Positions 11,535 to 26,452 of a stretch of DNA of 64,000 nucleotides are shown piece by piece. The translations under genes were made by a program, and so were the position numbers. Below the pieces are notes generated by a model, which saw nothing but the letters and a program-made list of their open reading frames with translations, was not told the DNA's origin and did no database searches. Numbering within the stretch: position 1 is the stretch's first letter; every line of letters begins with the position of its first letter. The DNA comes from Diphasiastrum complanatum. Lineage: Eukaryota; Streptophyta; Lycopodiopsida; Lycopodiales; Lycopodiaceae. The stretch lies in NCBI GenBank assembly GCA_029204225.1, contig CM055107.1:21378000-21441999 (forward strand). The letters run 5' to 3'.

Positions 11535-14100
11535 GTTTTTTTGGACAAAAAACATTAATCATGACAATCATGGTTTTCTTCAACATTTTGTTTGAGATCA
11601 AATGCAATTTCAATACATACAAAATTGTTTATAAGGATTGTCTTACTTTGCAAAGACATCCATAAACTGCTATAATTGAAATGTGATTGAATAATCGACA
11701 CCCAAAAATAATGACCATCACTTTGTGAAACATGTGTAACAGACATGAGCAGTTCAGAGAAAAAAATAATAGAGACTACTTATAGATTTGTAGAAAGTTC
11801 TAAATATAATCGGTTCCTAAAAGAAAATATTAAAGTTCCCACAAACTATTTCATGCATATTATTGTCATACAGAAATGTTTAATCATCATTTGTTGAGGA
11901 TGTGGTATCAATAATTGCTTGAGGTTCATTACAATCTTCAAGGCCATGTATCTAAGTCTCCATTAGTTAGGAACGTGCTCATTGCACATTATTTGAAGCT
12001 TGGGTAGCTATATGATTGTACCATGTTAGCCATAACTCATATCTAAACGAAATTGTCATAATATTTGTTTTGTGTGTAGTATGGTGTTGACACGATCTAT
12101 GGCACCAGAAGTTGGGATGGAAGAAAGTGCAATTTGTGCAATTATTGATCATACACAGGTTTACTCTTCTTTTTTAAATTTAAAAATATTAAAATGATAA
12201 TTGTAACTGTTGCCGTCTCCTCTTATTGTTTGTATTATGTGTCCATGTCATAGTTACAATCGTGCAAGTTGAAGTGTGGTAGCACTTTAAAAAATCAAAG
12301 CAAGATTGCATGAAATTTGCATAAGCTACTATAGAGATCACAAGGCTTCAAGTTTTATATAGATTTGTTTCATGCTAGACACCCATCTATATTAATTAAA
12401 AGAAGGGGAGCGAGGGAGCGAAGGAGGAAGCTGATATACTTCCGTAACTATGTGAAAGAAGAGTAAACATACTACTCTGATCAGTCGGTATTTCGTTTCA
12501 ACTATTTTCACTTCCACTGATTGATCCTCGTTCTAATGGCTCTATTTTGAGCTTCCTTCAAACAAGTTTCGCCATACAAATTCTAAATTTCTAATATCAC
12601 ATCATAATCTACAGCTATTTCGCTAACTCGTGGAAGGCCAAAACCCATATATCTTCAAGCAGACAGTTACCACCATTTCCTTCTGATAAATAGTCATATC
12701 TGTCGAAAAATTATATCGAGTTTGAACTGGATGTCAGCATTTGCAAAGCAAGATCAAGAAGCTACCATAACTGGATCGAAGGATGTAATCAGGTCGATCA
12801 AGAACTTTTGTTGCTGATCAGCCGACCTTTCTGAAAACGGTAGAACGCAAGATTCTCAAAGCTCAGGCCTCTGAGACTTGGAACTCTGAGAGAGCGGCTG
12901 GGGCTAGCTTCATCCCTCATCGTTGCTGGACAATATGTGAGTCTTTCTTGGATTTTGGATACTTCAATTTCGTAGATAGTTTAATACTTCGACAGGAAAC
13001 ATAGAATACAAAATATTATCTACTTTATTGAATAGATCCACTTAAGAGTTTTCATCGAGATTTGTCGTCTCACAAAGGGACAATGGGTTCTTAATATTCG
13101 TCATGGTGCCACTAAAAATCTCCATGTGGCAGTTTTCAACACGTCATCAAGAAACAGCTTCGATCTCGAATTAAGCTTAGTAAATTTTACCAGCACCATT
13201 GAAATTGTGTTCCGATTATCTATTATGATAACATATATAATAGGCTTTGAATATATGTTAAGTCTGTCTGGTAGCTCAAAGCCTTCTACCTTCCGGTGTT
13301 CGAAAATAGCGCCATCTTCGAAAACAGAGGGCAAATGTAGGAAGCAGATTCAAAATTATTATCCAATCATACTAGATTTTTGGCATCAAAGGATAAAAAT
13401 CTGCTACTCATCATTCATCACCGTCCCACGTCAAGACGAGAGCAATCATCAAAGTTTCTGCAGAGGATAAGGTTAGCTCCATCAAAGCTTTCAAAAATGT
13501 AAATTATCTGCAATGAACTTTTTAGATTCATTCGAGCAACAATCAAGAAGGCAAGGTAGGCAGAAAATTACCTCCCAAACCTTCTTAGAGGGTAACAGGT
13601 AACGTTATGGGTGGCCAGAATAATGTCAAGTCTCAACAGATTAGAATCATAAGATAGATCTCCTCAGTTTTCATTGATTTATTTATTTTGTTTCAAGACT
13701 TGAGCACATGGAGCTTGATGTTACTCTTTATTGTTCTTCAGCCTATGAAGTAAAATAATTATTTTAAATTCACGTGACTTTTGTAGTGCGTTGTGTGTTC
13801 TTCCTAATTCTCTGACTCACTCAATAAGTTCTTTAACTCAACACTCCCGAAACATACATCCATCCTTTGCAATCTAGTGCTCTCAAAAAGTCGACAAATA
13901 CAAACAACGTAATTGTTTAAATTATTTTTTATCTTTTTATTTTAGATTGTTAAGTTTTTGATATGACTCAAAGTCAGCTGATTTTAGTTATGAATTTTAA
14001 GTTAAGTTTTATTTCAACTTTTTACCAGTTTAGTAGTACTTTTGTGGGTTTTTTATAATGTTAGTTTGAAACTTTTTAACGAGCACTGTTCCAATTTAGG
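11535..14100. other. No recognised gene
   Basis: AT-rich sequence without a conserved motif. The longest frame (13126-13470, plus, 114 codons) has no recognisable feature and is overlapped by an opposite-strand frame. A purine-rich patch AAGGGGAGCGAGGGAGCGAAGG is near 12400. Confidence 0.5.
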
Positions 14101-16353
<2,253 letters not shown>

Positions 16354-16492
16354 TATAACGCACTTGCCAATTTTACTACCTCATGAGGTGGCTTAGCGAC
16401 TTTAAACAAGGTACATAAACTCGCAGGTGCACCCCACTCAAGTAGTTGGCCCAAAATGAAGTTTGAAAACCCTCTAATATGTAAGTCATCAT
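16354..16492. repeat. Dispersed ~140-bp repeat, copy 1
   Basis: Almost identical to 19451-19588. Contains the palindrome CCTCATGAGG. The family is unknown; it is a possible SINE-like unit, but no poly-A tail or pol III boxes are clear. Confidence 0.8.
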
Positions 16493-17221
16493 GTGGTACC
16501 CTGTTTATGTCATCTATCTATTTTATCGACATTTTTCATAAGAAAAGTCAGAAATGTGGGTAACTGATGCAGTGCCTAATCGAGTCTTCCCCTATTTCTG
16601 ATATTATGTACCATAATATTGTGTCGAGTTGCTGGTTTAGGTTGGCAAGGCTATGTATTTGGTCCAAGGAACGAATTCTGATTATTGGTGGGCTATACAA
16701 CTTGCTTATTAGTTTTATTCGAGGCATTTCTAATGTTGAATATTTCTGTTATGGGCAATTTTATATTGGAGGCCTACATGTATCTTTGGAAGAACTTTTT
16801 CAGGCTATAGATACCTTTTGATTGGGGCTACATTCAAATGAGCCAGCCACTTAGCTATCTTAGAAAAGGTAGCCATCCTTTTCTAAGGCACAACCTTCAT
16901 TTCAAGGATAATTTCTTTGGTCCCAAGTTCGAGCCTCCCTTGGAAACCAAGAAGCATTTCAAGGATAAATTCAACTCTCAAAGTCCTCACTCCCATTTCG
17001 AAGAATATTCATGAAGGTAGGGCATTTGAGTGGTCTCACTCTTATGAACTATCGAGTTGAAGGGCATCATGGCATCGAAGTTCGAAGGGCAAGTTAGCAT
17101 GGCAGTTGTATTTATGAAGGGCAGATTGTTTATAGCTTGAAGGGCTGTTATCGCGTTTACCCCAGCGCTCTTCAACCCTATTCAAGATACTATACTATTG
17201 TTGCACTCCTTATCACGAACT

Positions 17222-17224
<3 letters not shown>
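16493..17224. other. No recognised gene
   Basis: One open plus frame at 16567-16821 (84 codons) has no motif. The stretch from about 16980 onward becomes rich in TTCGAA/TCGAA words. Confidence 0.45.
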
Positions 17225-17261
<37 letters not shown>

Positions 17262-17298
17262 AATGGGTTTCAGACGGTTGCTTGAAGGCCTATTAATG

Positions 17299-17342
<44 letters not shown>
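17225..17342. repeat. Two (CT)n tracts
   Basis: CT runs at 17225-17259 and 17303-17342, separated by about 43 bp of unique sequence. Confidence 0.97.
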
Positions 17343-17351
<9 letters not shown>

Positions 17352-17805
17352 GAATGATGGAGATTCGAACTACTTTTATTCGCATTGCCCTCTCATCTCG
17401 ACTCTCTCTCTTCTACAAGTTTGAGCGGCAATATGCTCAGAACGCAGATCAAAGTATATTTCCATTGGCATTTAGCTCTCTCTCCTCGAATGACAGATTC
17501 AGTCTCTCCATTAGAATGTGAAAGATTCGAAGCAACCATTCTCTTCTCTTCGAACAAAACTCCAGAAAATGCTTCTCCAGCAGCAGTAAATAAGTTTTTT
17601 CATGGCCATTATTCAAGCATATTTCCAGCGACAGTCTATGAAGTAGTAGTTCCAAATTGAACTTGAGCATTGGAGACAACTCATCAGAATCGGTATGTTT
17701 ATTCTTCCATGCTATCGAAAGGCATGACTGCAAGGTGAAATCATCTCCTTGTCACTCATCGAATGCTGATTGAACGCTGGATTTTCTCTCTCTTCGAAGC
17801 AAGGC
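17343..17805. other. No recognised gene; TCGAA-rich
   Basis: Frequent TTCGAA/TCGAA words (for example near 17370, 17529, 17560). Overlapping frames on both strands (17385-17660, 17449-17733) show no motif. Confidence 0.4.
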
Positions 17806-17909
17806 AGACAATTTTATATTCGAATCTAGATAGACAATTTTATATTCGAATCTAGATAGACAACTTTATATTTGAATCCAAGCAGACAACTTCGTATTCG
17901 AAGCCAAAC
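17806..17909. repeat. 26-bp tandem repeat, 4 copies
   Basis: Unit AGACAATTTTATATTCGAAT plus TCTAGA-like spacer; the first two copies are identical and the next two have diverged. Confidence 0.9.
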
Positions 17910-18191
17910 TTTACCAGAGAGCGCATTTCCACGCATACTGAGCAGATGATCTTCAAGGCTGCTTCAACGCCCTTTTAGACACGAACTATTGGATATTCAA
18001 ACGCAGTTGTGTGTCCATCCTTTCTATCGGACCTATCTCTGTCGATACTTATCACCATCTATCAGATACTTATCACCATCTATCAAAAACTTACAGATTC
18101 GGCTGTCAGACAAACAAACATTCGACCATCGGACAAATTTATGTTCTACCTAAGAAATGTTCGAGCTGACCAGTCAATATTTACACTGATG

Positions 18192-18504
18192 TACGTGGCA
18201 GGTGACTGGCCACGTGTAACTTTTTTATGGTCTGTACAAGGCTGGACATAGGCCAGAACGTGCGTAATGTTCCTAATGAAGTTTGAAGCATGTATTTAAG
18301 CCATTGAAGGGTAACTTTTTGAAGAATTGGTGACGTAAAGTTCCCACGGTTAGTCTCCAGAACAGCATGCTTATTTCAAGGTGGCAGAGGCAGCGTTTCA
18401 CACTGGACTCTCTCTACGTAATAGCAAACCGTTGGATACCTGACCAAATATGACGTTTCAGATTTTTTGGCGTTCTGCCTGCTTCCCGACACACATATAT
18501 ATAG
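18192..18504 (+). promoter_or_regulatory. Promoter-like stretch: G-boxes and a TATA element
   Basis: TACGTGGCA (18192-18200) and CACGTG (18211-18216) are ACGT-core boxes used by plant bZIP/bHLH factors. TATATATAG at 18496-18504 is a good TATA match ~285 bp downstream, and GAATAAAATACTG near 18608 resembles a poly(A) signal. TATA plus a near downstream poly(A) signal is also how an LTR looks. No gene or LTR partner is seen nearby, so the role is inferred only. Confidence 0.3.
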
Positions 18505-19358
18505 CAGAGCCCACGCTCATTATAAGCAATTCATTCATTGTTCTGCATGGTAGAAAGCAGGAGTAGAGCGCTTGTTGTTTTCTCTTCTGTCTGAGCTATT
18601 ATGGTAGAATAAAATACTGTCTACTGTCTTAGACGGCTTGAATCAATGCAGTGATTCGCCAACTTTGTATATGTAGTCTGTATTTTCACAGGAATCTGAA
18701 GGAGTGGGTGACAGACACTCTCGGTTTCTCAATAACATTATATTGAGTTTTCTAATTCTTGTGGAATGAATCACACCCTTGTTGTTATGGTCTATTCTGA
18801 CTGATCCTAGGAAATTCATTGTGATTCTTCAGAATAATGGATTCTATGCCATGCGTAGATTTATAAATAGAACAGAACCTAGTAATTAATCGAACTATGT
18901 TGTGTTTGGAATTGCTTTATCAGAATAAGTGAGTAGCAAGTTTATGAAGACTGTTGAGGGTCGACATAGCCCATTGTAAGCATTGCCTGCAGCAATCATT
19001 TGGCCTTGTGTCATTCTTGTTTTGGCTAAGTTCAGATCTAAACGGTGAAGCATGTGATCTTAATACTGTGGGGATGTCTAATCATTCCGAGTTCTTACTC
19101 TTCTCTGGAATTTGGATTTCTTGGTTGAACTGTTTGAGTATCCTTCTTGGTGTTTGTTTGTACCATTCTCAATGCAGTACTGGCCGCCTATCCAGAAATG
19201 TCATCAGACAACCAGCTTTACCTTTCCATTCCACTGGACTTCATTGCTAAATCCTTTTATCTCACTAATAATGACAGAATACCTCTTTATGATGCTCGAA
19301 CGATAATCATTTATACTACACTTTTACTAACCTTTTGGTTTGGTAAGCCACGACATAA
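18505..19358. other. No recognised gene
   Basis: Contains overlapping hydrophobic frames at 18954-19398, for example one with FVCTILNAVLAAYPEMSSD and DARTIIIYTTLLLTFWFG. These could be a decayed membrane-protein exon but match nothing I know. Confidence 0.35.
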
Positions 19359-19690
19359 CCACTGTCCTCCTTTATGTACTAGGCAATGGTTTTTTTAAAG
19401 ACTTTGTATTGGATAAAATGGTCATAAGGTTATGGTGAGACCGTAACAGTTATAACACACTTGCCAATTTTACTACCTCATGAGGTGGCTTAGCGACTTT
19501 AAACAAGATACATAAACCCACAGGTGCACCCCACTCAAGTAGTTGGCCCAAAATGAAGTCTGAAAACTCTCTAATATGTAAGTCATCAAATAACCACACT
19601 CTTCTTTTAAGTACTAGGCAATGGTTTTTTTAAAGACTTTGTATTGGATAAAATGGTCACCATAAGATTGTGGTGAGACCGTAAGAGTTG
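19359..19690. repeat. ~90-bp direct repeat flanking the second ~140-bp repeat copy
   Basis: 19359-19440 and 19594-19690 are near copies (TACTAGGCAATGGTTTTTTT through GTGAGACCGTAA). Between them sits 19451-19588, the second copy of the repeat at 16354. This looks like a tandem duplication spanning the inserted unit rather than a target-site duplication, which would be shorter. Confidence 0.75.
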
Positions 19691-20007
19691 ATGAACCAGG
19701 TGTAAAGGTCACTTTTCCCAAGCATAAAGTATGGCAAGGGAGACTCCTTTTTATGGTCTAAATTTTTTTATTCTCTCGTAGTCTAAATTTTTTTAGGAGT
19801 CTCACTTATTCATCTCTATTGGGCATAATCTCTCCCGTCAGATTTCTTTTCAACGCTTTTCTGAGCAAAATGTTTAGTTTAAATTATCTTTTTGAACCCT
19901 TTTTTTGAGTAGGATGTTTATTTGAAATTCTCTTTTTGAACGTTGCCAAAAAAAATTAGGTTAGGCCATAAGAGACTCATCTTGATAAACCATTTTCGGA
20001 TCAACCT

Positions 20008-20405
20008 TTGTTGTGTGCCACTTTCTTGTGCAATAGGTGGCCGAGTGCTATTTTGGATGGAAGGACACCTTTTGAGATTCTATTCAAGAAGAGTGTCAAG
20101 TTTCTAAGAACTTTTGGATGCACATGCTATGTCAACATTACTCTTGATGATAGGACCAAGGAGGATCCATCTTCAAGGAGAGGTATTTATCTTGGATATA
20201 GTGAGGTGAGTAAAGCCCACAAGGTTTACATTCCTACTACTAACAAAGTGATTGTTGGTAGAGATGTCATTTTTTATGAGGAGAACATTCCAAAAGTATC
20301 TTCAAGCATTATTGATGGTGATGTGGATGGATCTAACATTTTTGATGTTGAAAGCCAAGGAGAACATCATCAAGGGAAAGACAAGTACCTTCAAGGCTCA
20401 CATAT
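20008..20405 (+). pseudogene. copia integrase C-terminal part (element E)
   Basis: Reads NRWPSAILDGRTPFEILF, then FLRTFGCTCYVNI and RGIYLGYSEVSKAHKVY, the usual succession in copia integrase (NR-P..-l-g-TPfE-W, lr-FGC-aYv, FiGY). Integrase joins element cDNA to host DNA; only the region after the catalytic core is left. The frame continues without a stop into the first bases of element D, which cut it at CATAT (20401-20405) and resumes after 26946. Confidence 0.88.
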
Positions 20406-20884
20406 TGTTACGGCCATATTCCGCTAAGGACATGGAATAGTCCTAACGGCCCTCCAGTGTTCGAGATTATTGGTCACCCCTAGATTTAATTCCACGTCGA
20501 GGCCTGTTGGTGACTAATGACCTTGAGAGGACCCATACACTCTAATTGAGACATATGGAGTAGTGCATGTACATGTGACTGTTATAGGCAGGAGGTATGC
20601 ATGAAGAGATGTGATCTATTTATAGTTGACCTGCATGGGAATTGCATGGGTTCATGCACAAGATCCTACTCTCTATATATTGAGGTAGTGATTATTTCGT
20701 CGACAACTTTGGTCTAGGTTACCTGTAGAGCTCTTTTCCTCTTGCTATCACATGGCATGGCTTGGGGGCTAGATCTAGGAGGATTCTCCGGGAGGGATCT
20801 AGGATTGGTTGGGCGATTTTGCTCCATAGTCTCTCTTGTGTTTTCCTATCCTCATCTTAGGGGTTCTCCCTATTGGTCTTTTCA
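20406..20884 (+). repeat. 5' LTR of element D
   Basis: 479 bp. It differs from the 3' LTR by scattered substitutions and lacks a ~10-bp stretch (ATGGTAGACC near 26495). Confidence 0.92.
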
Positions 20885-20899
20885 TTGGTATCAGAGCCC
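20885..20899 (+). other. Primer binding site of element D
   Basis: TTGGTATCAGAGCCC immediately follows the LTR. TGGTATCAGAGC is complementary to the 3' end of plant initiator tRNA-Met. Confidence 0.92.
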
Positions 20900-23800
20900 G
20901 ACTAAGATGTGGTTTTGGATGGGATGGAGACTAGTTCTACATCAATTCAAAATTGGAACGCACTTGGATTCACATCTCGGATGGAGTGCTATTTTTTCAA
21001 AGGAAATTGGGTTTGGATTCACTTTTTCATGAGGGAAGCATGCTTTTCAAACTTGGTGGTGGAGTGCTCTTCTCCTTGTTTGATTTTATTGAGATGCTGT
21101 GGATTAGTGTGTAATTCATTCCTATTTTTTTGAAGCCTTGAGAAAGTTTCTGTTTGAAATAGAATGATTTGTATGAGTAGATCCACTTCTTTGTCTAAAT
21201 CTGTTTTTTTTTGTTTGAAAAATTTACATGAATGCAGGATGGTTTGGACAGTTTAGATTTTATGCTCGTTAGTTGAGGCGTCCATCTGTAAATGGGCTGA
21301 AGCGTTGTTTTGGAAGTGAGGTTTGGTGCCCTCTGCTGTGATGTTGTCCATACTTGTAGGGGATCCTTACAGACCTCTGTTGATGATCTAGAATTGGAGA
21401 TATGCATCAGGGATGGCAGGGAAAGGAGTAATCCTTAAGCTATTCCAAAAGCGTTGTTTAAACCTTGTGTTCCTGAAAACAGATGTTGAAGAAGTTGATG
21501 AAAATGGTTGATTCGCCCTCTGATAGGCGGCCGATGGAAGGCGATGTGTAGGTTTGATGTGTTGGAGAGCGCCCATGAACTGTTACGGAGCCAGAGAACG
21601 CGCGATCCGGCCTTCTGACCTGCACAAAATTGAACTCTCTCTCCCTCTTTGAGCAGCCTCTCGTCCCTCGTTGAAGACGGTTGTTGCTCAACTTCTCGCT
21701 TTTCTCTACAAAAACGATCTTAGGGTTTTTTGATTGGTGGGCATGTGGGACTTTTTGAGTCTATGCTTTTTACTTTTACCATGCATGGGTTTGCCGGTTA
21801 AAAAAGGATTTGATGCATGTTGAAAGAGTCGGCAGTTTTTGGAATTGCAGACTATATGTGTCAATGCTTATTGCATGCCGGTTGACTGAGGTTCTTGTAA
21901 CTTCAAAGTTGGTCCGAAGAATCGATTTCGAAATCGACTCAGTGAATTTAAGTTACTAGCACTCTTGTAGAAGAATTATGTTCTTGGTGCTCGGTTGTCG
22001 ATGCTATAACTTTGGTTTTAGACGTTGGTTCCCGTATTTTCTTTGAGCAATATGCATGGTGGTGCCTGACCATGTTAATTGCATGTCTCGGTTGGTTCAC
22101 TGAGTTGTGCATGTCGGTTGCCATGTGGTTGCATTGATTTCATAGTTTTTGCAAAGGGGTTGTGCATTTGGTGAATGCATGGCTATTCGTAACAGTTTTA
22201 TGGTTACATAGCCCAGTTTTTTAAAGTCTTTGCAAAAATTGTAATCAACACAACGGTCGATTTTCTGTAAATCTACCTAAATCGACAGTTGAGAATTGAA
22301 TTATCTATTCTCCTTACCTTAACCGGGAGAATCTTTGGAGAATAATTTTACTATCCTAACTTTATGTCTATGTGATTGGATCCATGGACTTAGGATTGGC
22401 AATAAAATATTGTTCTTCATGGTATTTTCCTCCAGGCAAGTACCGAGTTAGTGGAAATTTGATTTCCTGGTACTTTGCTAACTCTGGAGTAGGAATATTC
22501 CTAGTTAATTGAGTTAAATGATATTTTCGGTTTTTCCTTTTAGACTCAGTGGTGCACTGAAATGCTTATCTTAAATGATTTTGATCTTTAGGATTGGGCA
22601 AATTAAAGCTTTTCGGATACTTGTTAAAGTGAATAAATGGAATAAGGTCATAATATTTGAAAGGTAGCTCTATATTCAATTAAAAAACAAGTGTATCGAA
22701 TAGGGAAAGTAGCCTTTTGTCAATGGAGTTTTCGGGGCCTTCATTAATAAATTTTTCGGGTGACCAAAAATCTAAGGGAGGAAGAAAATGAGACACCTGA
22801 GTAGGTAAATGTGATAGTGTTGTGTAATTTGGATTGGTTAATAATCCATGTAAGGAAATTGCATAGCACCGGTTTTTTGAATTCATTAAATTTTTTTAAA
22901 TTATTTTGAATATCTATAGGACCACGAGTTGACCCTATTTGTTATTGAAAATTGTGACATGGACTGAGAATGGACATTGGGTTCACATTTGTACTGTAAA
23001 GAACCTTATTCCTAAGAGTTGTAACTCTCAGATAGTAGGAGTTCAGGATGGATAGTACCAACCAGATGGATTGTCTATGTGACAGAAATACCATGTGCAA
23101 ATTCTTGTTAAATCACAATTTTGGCAATGGATTATTGTGATCCATTAGGAACAATACGAAGGTACTCCAGTACTTGGTGGAATAGATATGTGCATATCTG
23201 GTATTGGAAATCCATATAGAGTTTTTAGATCTCTAGGTTATCGGATAATGCAGTTTTAAGACCTTTTTGAAGATAGGATCCTATATTGGGTATAGGATGG
23301 TTAGATAATCTTTTTGATTTTTTGATGATCAAATCTAAAAGCAAAGAACTTTCTTGGAGAGAAAACTGATGGTATGGGACATCAGTGATTTCAAAGGGAA
23401 ATGCTTGTGCGATATGATATGTAGGCCAGTGGTTAGTATTTACAATTTTTGTAATGCTAACAGCTGAAGCCATTGGTAAAACTTGTTGAGAGTATTTGAA
23501 GAGGTTATGAGATATAGATCTGGATCCCTCAATGGTATTTCATAAATTCCAAATCGGAAACCCTTAAAAGCTATTTCTCTTTTAATGTAAACCTCTACTT
23601 TTTTGAATTTCTTAAATACAAGACAGTTGGATTGAGATTCATATAATTCCTTCCAGTGTAGAACTAGGTTCTGAAGGACTGTTAAAGTTATATGAATTTG
23701 TGCTTCCATGTCAGTGAATATAGCTCAGAATCAATTGATATTTTCAACTGATTAATTGGAATTTGGACTTCATGATCCCAAATGATTATCTTTATTTGAT

Positions 23801-24980
23801 AGTTGATTATAAGAGTAATGTTTCTATCACTCGGGATAAGATATTTTATGATTTTGAGGAAAAAGTCCAGTTTGTAATAGTATTGGATACTCATTATTGA
23901 CTTTTTCGAATCTTTGATATCTTATACGTTGTCTCCTAAGAATTTTTTAATTGAGATTATGGAATTTCTTTTAAAAGGGGGAGAAGAAAATAATAGGAAT
24001 AAGACTTTCATCGGATCAACCAGTTGCATAGATTTCTTTTGTGGAATCCAGTATGTGTGCAATGGTGGAACTATCTAGTGGGAATAGATGAACTCTCTAG
24101 TGATTATTTTGGATAATCTGGGACAAGAAGAGTTTTTGGGGATTTGAGCTGTGAGATATTCATGAATATGGAAAGTAGTGGTAAAGTAAATTAAGGTTCA
24201 TTGATTGGTTTACCAAGTACCATTTTGTTATGGATTGGATCAGTGGAATAAAGTTTTAATCTTAACTGTATGTCCAAAGATGTATGTATAGGTCAGCCTA
24301 ATCTTGGTTTGTACACTAAGATCTGAAGTAGGTTGATTGGATGAAAAAATTGTGATAGTAAAAGTATGATGGTTGGAAAACTCGTGATGTGAAATTATTC
24401 ACTTCAGAGATTTCCCATATATGTTATTTACTCATGAGAAATAGAGCTCTTTTGTAGTTGAGTTACAATATTCTCAATGAGATATGTAAGTAATATATGC
24501 AGATTTTGGAGGAATCTGTCAGATAATGACATATGTGTTTATGTACTAGGTCATAGTGAGATTATTCTCATATCTGCACGTTTAATCTTGTTTGGATCTA
24601 CTATGTATTCCTTGTCACTAAGGTTATCTAGTGCACTTGACCTAGTCGTTGAACATAGACATATGATCGAGTATTGTGGTTGACAATTACTTGCAGAGTT
24701 AACAGATCTGTTCTCATATATCTATAGGTTAACTTAAAAGTGATTTGAATATGGTTCTAAATGTGGTGTTGTACATGTACAATCAAGATCTGCACCAAGA
24801 CATTTAAGATTTCTAAATCATGGGCAATCAATTTGAGTAGTTGATTTACTCTTGTGGAAGTTAATTAGTAAATCAGACCGTGTGAAGAAAATTCACCAAA
24901 AACTGTTTGTTTTGTGTGTATTGCTTGTAAGATACATAATTTATGAGTCATACGGATTCATCAAAGGAATTCTGTGCATT
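20900..24980 (+). other. Interior of element D without readable genes
   Basis: AT-rich and stop-rich in every frame. From about 22200 onward the sequence matches, inverted, the fragment at 50555-52566, so it is element sequence rather than unique DNA. No RT or RNase H motif can be read. Confidence 0.6.
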
Positions 24981-25065
24981 GGATATTGAATTCTTGGATG
25001 AGTATGGTAAATCACCCAGTGTTTCATGTAATTGGATTACATGAAGGTGATAAATACTTCTTTTG

Positions 25066-26215
25066 TGTTGAAAGATCCTCTGCTTGGGAGGATCTGTTTA
25101 CTGGTTTCTTTCTCTTATGTCTTGTTCACAAAACCATTTTTATCTGTTACCAGGCTCATTGGACATTTATAGATATTTTCTTGATATTACAATGTCCAAA
25201 CCATGCACAATGGACGGATTATCGTTGTAGTATTGTCTTGTCTGTCAGAGGACACTCAAGGTCGTTCTCTCTTGAAAGCACTCACACTCAGATAGAGATG
25301 CAAGCCATGAACATTCATTTACAGATCAGTGTGCAGCCCAAATGACCGTTCAATACTTTCTATAGCTACCTATTCTAAAAACGAGTTACAATGAGATCCT
25401 AAACATTCTACACTGAAGCTATACCCGCATTAATCCACAGAACTTAAACAAGAAACTAATCTACAACATTTTAGAAGTCCAAGAATCAAGAAACCAACCA
25501 GTCTTTTGATCCTTGGACATCCCAAAAACATCAAGAACAAGGTTGTAAGATAATATGCAAGAACTACACCACAAACCCAGTCTATTTAGTTTACCTGAAT
25601 GTTGATTCCTACATTAATCCACAAACAAGAAATGAAAACTAATCCACTCTAGGAAAGCAGGAAATCTAAGCCACTCTACTATCCACAACCACACACAAAG
25701 GATGGAAGGGCAAGATCATGAATGCATCACTCAAGAAACAAGCATGATCAAAGAGCTCAATGGATGCACCTAACTCGTGGAGGCTCTTCTCATTTCAGCA
25801 TGGAGTTGATACAATACACAAAAAGCTCCTCTTCTCAAAGAGGGGGTCTCTTAAATAAGCAAGAGAGCTCCTTAGGTGACATCTTAGTGGCATTTCCACA
25901 TTACACAGATTACAAGTGGAATAATGCTCTCCACTAGAGGTCAGCATCAAAAGGTGGCTCACTCTACTTTCTTTAAGAGGGGTCTACTTGCATTTATTAC
26001 TTTGCCTAAAAATACTAGTTCTTACATGGTCATTCCATCTTTCGGGATTCACCATGAGGCTTGCATAGTTTAAACTTGACAGTATTGACTAGTATTCCTC
26101 GACTCTCAGTCTTCGTTCGTCTCATCTTCTCAGAAACCTCCTCAGCCTAAGGTGAGAGGTGCTCTTGGGTGGCTCTGGCCGAGCATCTTGGGGATTCGTC
26201 AGAATCAGCCAACAT
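25066..26215 (-). mobile_element. Element F: 3' LTR plus short internal end of an A/B-family element
   Basis: On the minus strand 26062-25066 matches the ~1-kb LTR of element A throughout, including the inner CCTCTGACAG and terminal region. 26215-26063 matches the sequence just upstream of the element B 3' LTR (33510-33670; the GAGAGGTGCTCTTGGGT block). It is therefore a 5'-truncated copy, not a solo LTR. Both edges join element D sequence, which continues on either side. Confidence 0.8.
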
Positions 26216-26249
26216 TTCGGATAAGATCAACTCATTTGGAAGATTTATA

Positions 26250-26452
26250 ACTAAGTGTATCTTTTGGAATTTGAGTTAGTATTCATGAGTATAGGCAAGC
26301 AATTGAAGAATTGTTGCATCTCTGAAAACTTATTCAGATGGAAAGATCAGACTAAGAATAGTGATTCACGGGGAAGACTTGAAAGCTTAAGGAATAGTTT
26401 CATGTTTTTTTTTCCCCGTTTTGAGGACAAAACCTGTTTAAGGGAGGAAGAA
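26250..26452 (+). pseudogene. Decayed integrase/chromodomain end of element D, then polypurine tract
   Basis: Frame residues such as GKQLKNCCISENLFRWKDQ and FPRFEDKTCLREEECYG follow the chromodomain pattern (LRn-i-E-LV-W ... FP-fEDk). The related fragment at 60530-60710 shows the same (LRNCSIYVCLLRLVGQIEDN, SWEELKAYKLDFP). TTTAAGGGAGGAAGAA directly before the LTR is the polypurine tract. Confidence 0.6.

Noticed and set aside
20885-24980. Host genes within element D
   Set aside because: All frames are short and the sequence recurs inverted at 50.5-52.6 kb, showing it is element interior.
25066-26062. Solo LTR inside element D
   Set aside because: Internal sequence of the A/B family (26063-26215) is still attached, so it is a truncated element with its 3' LTR.
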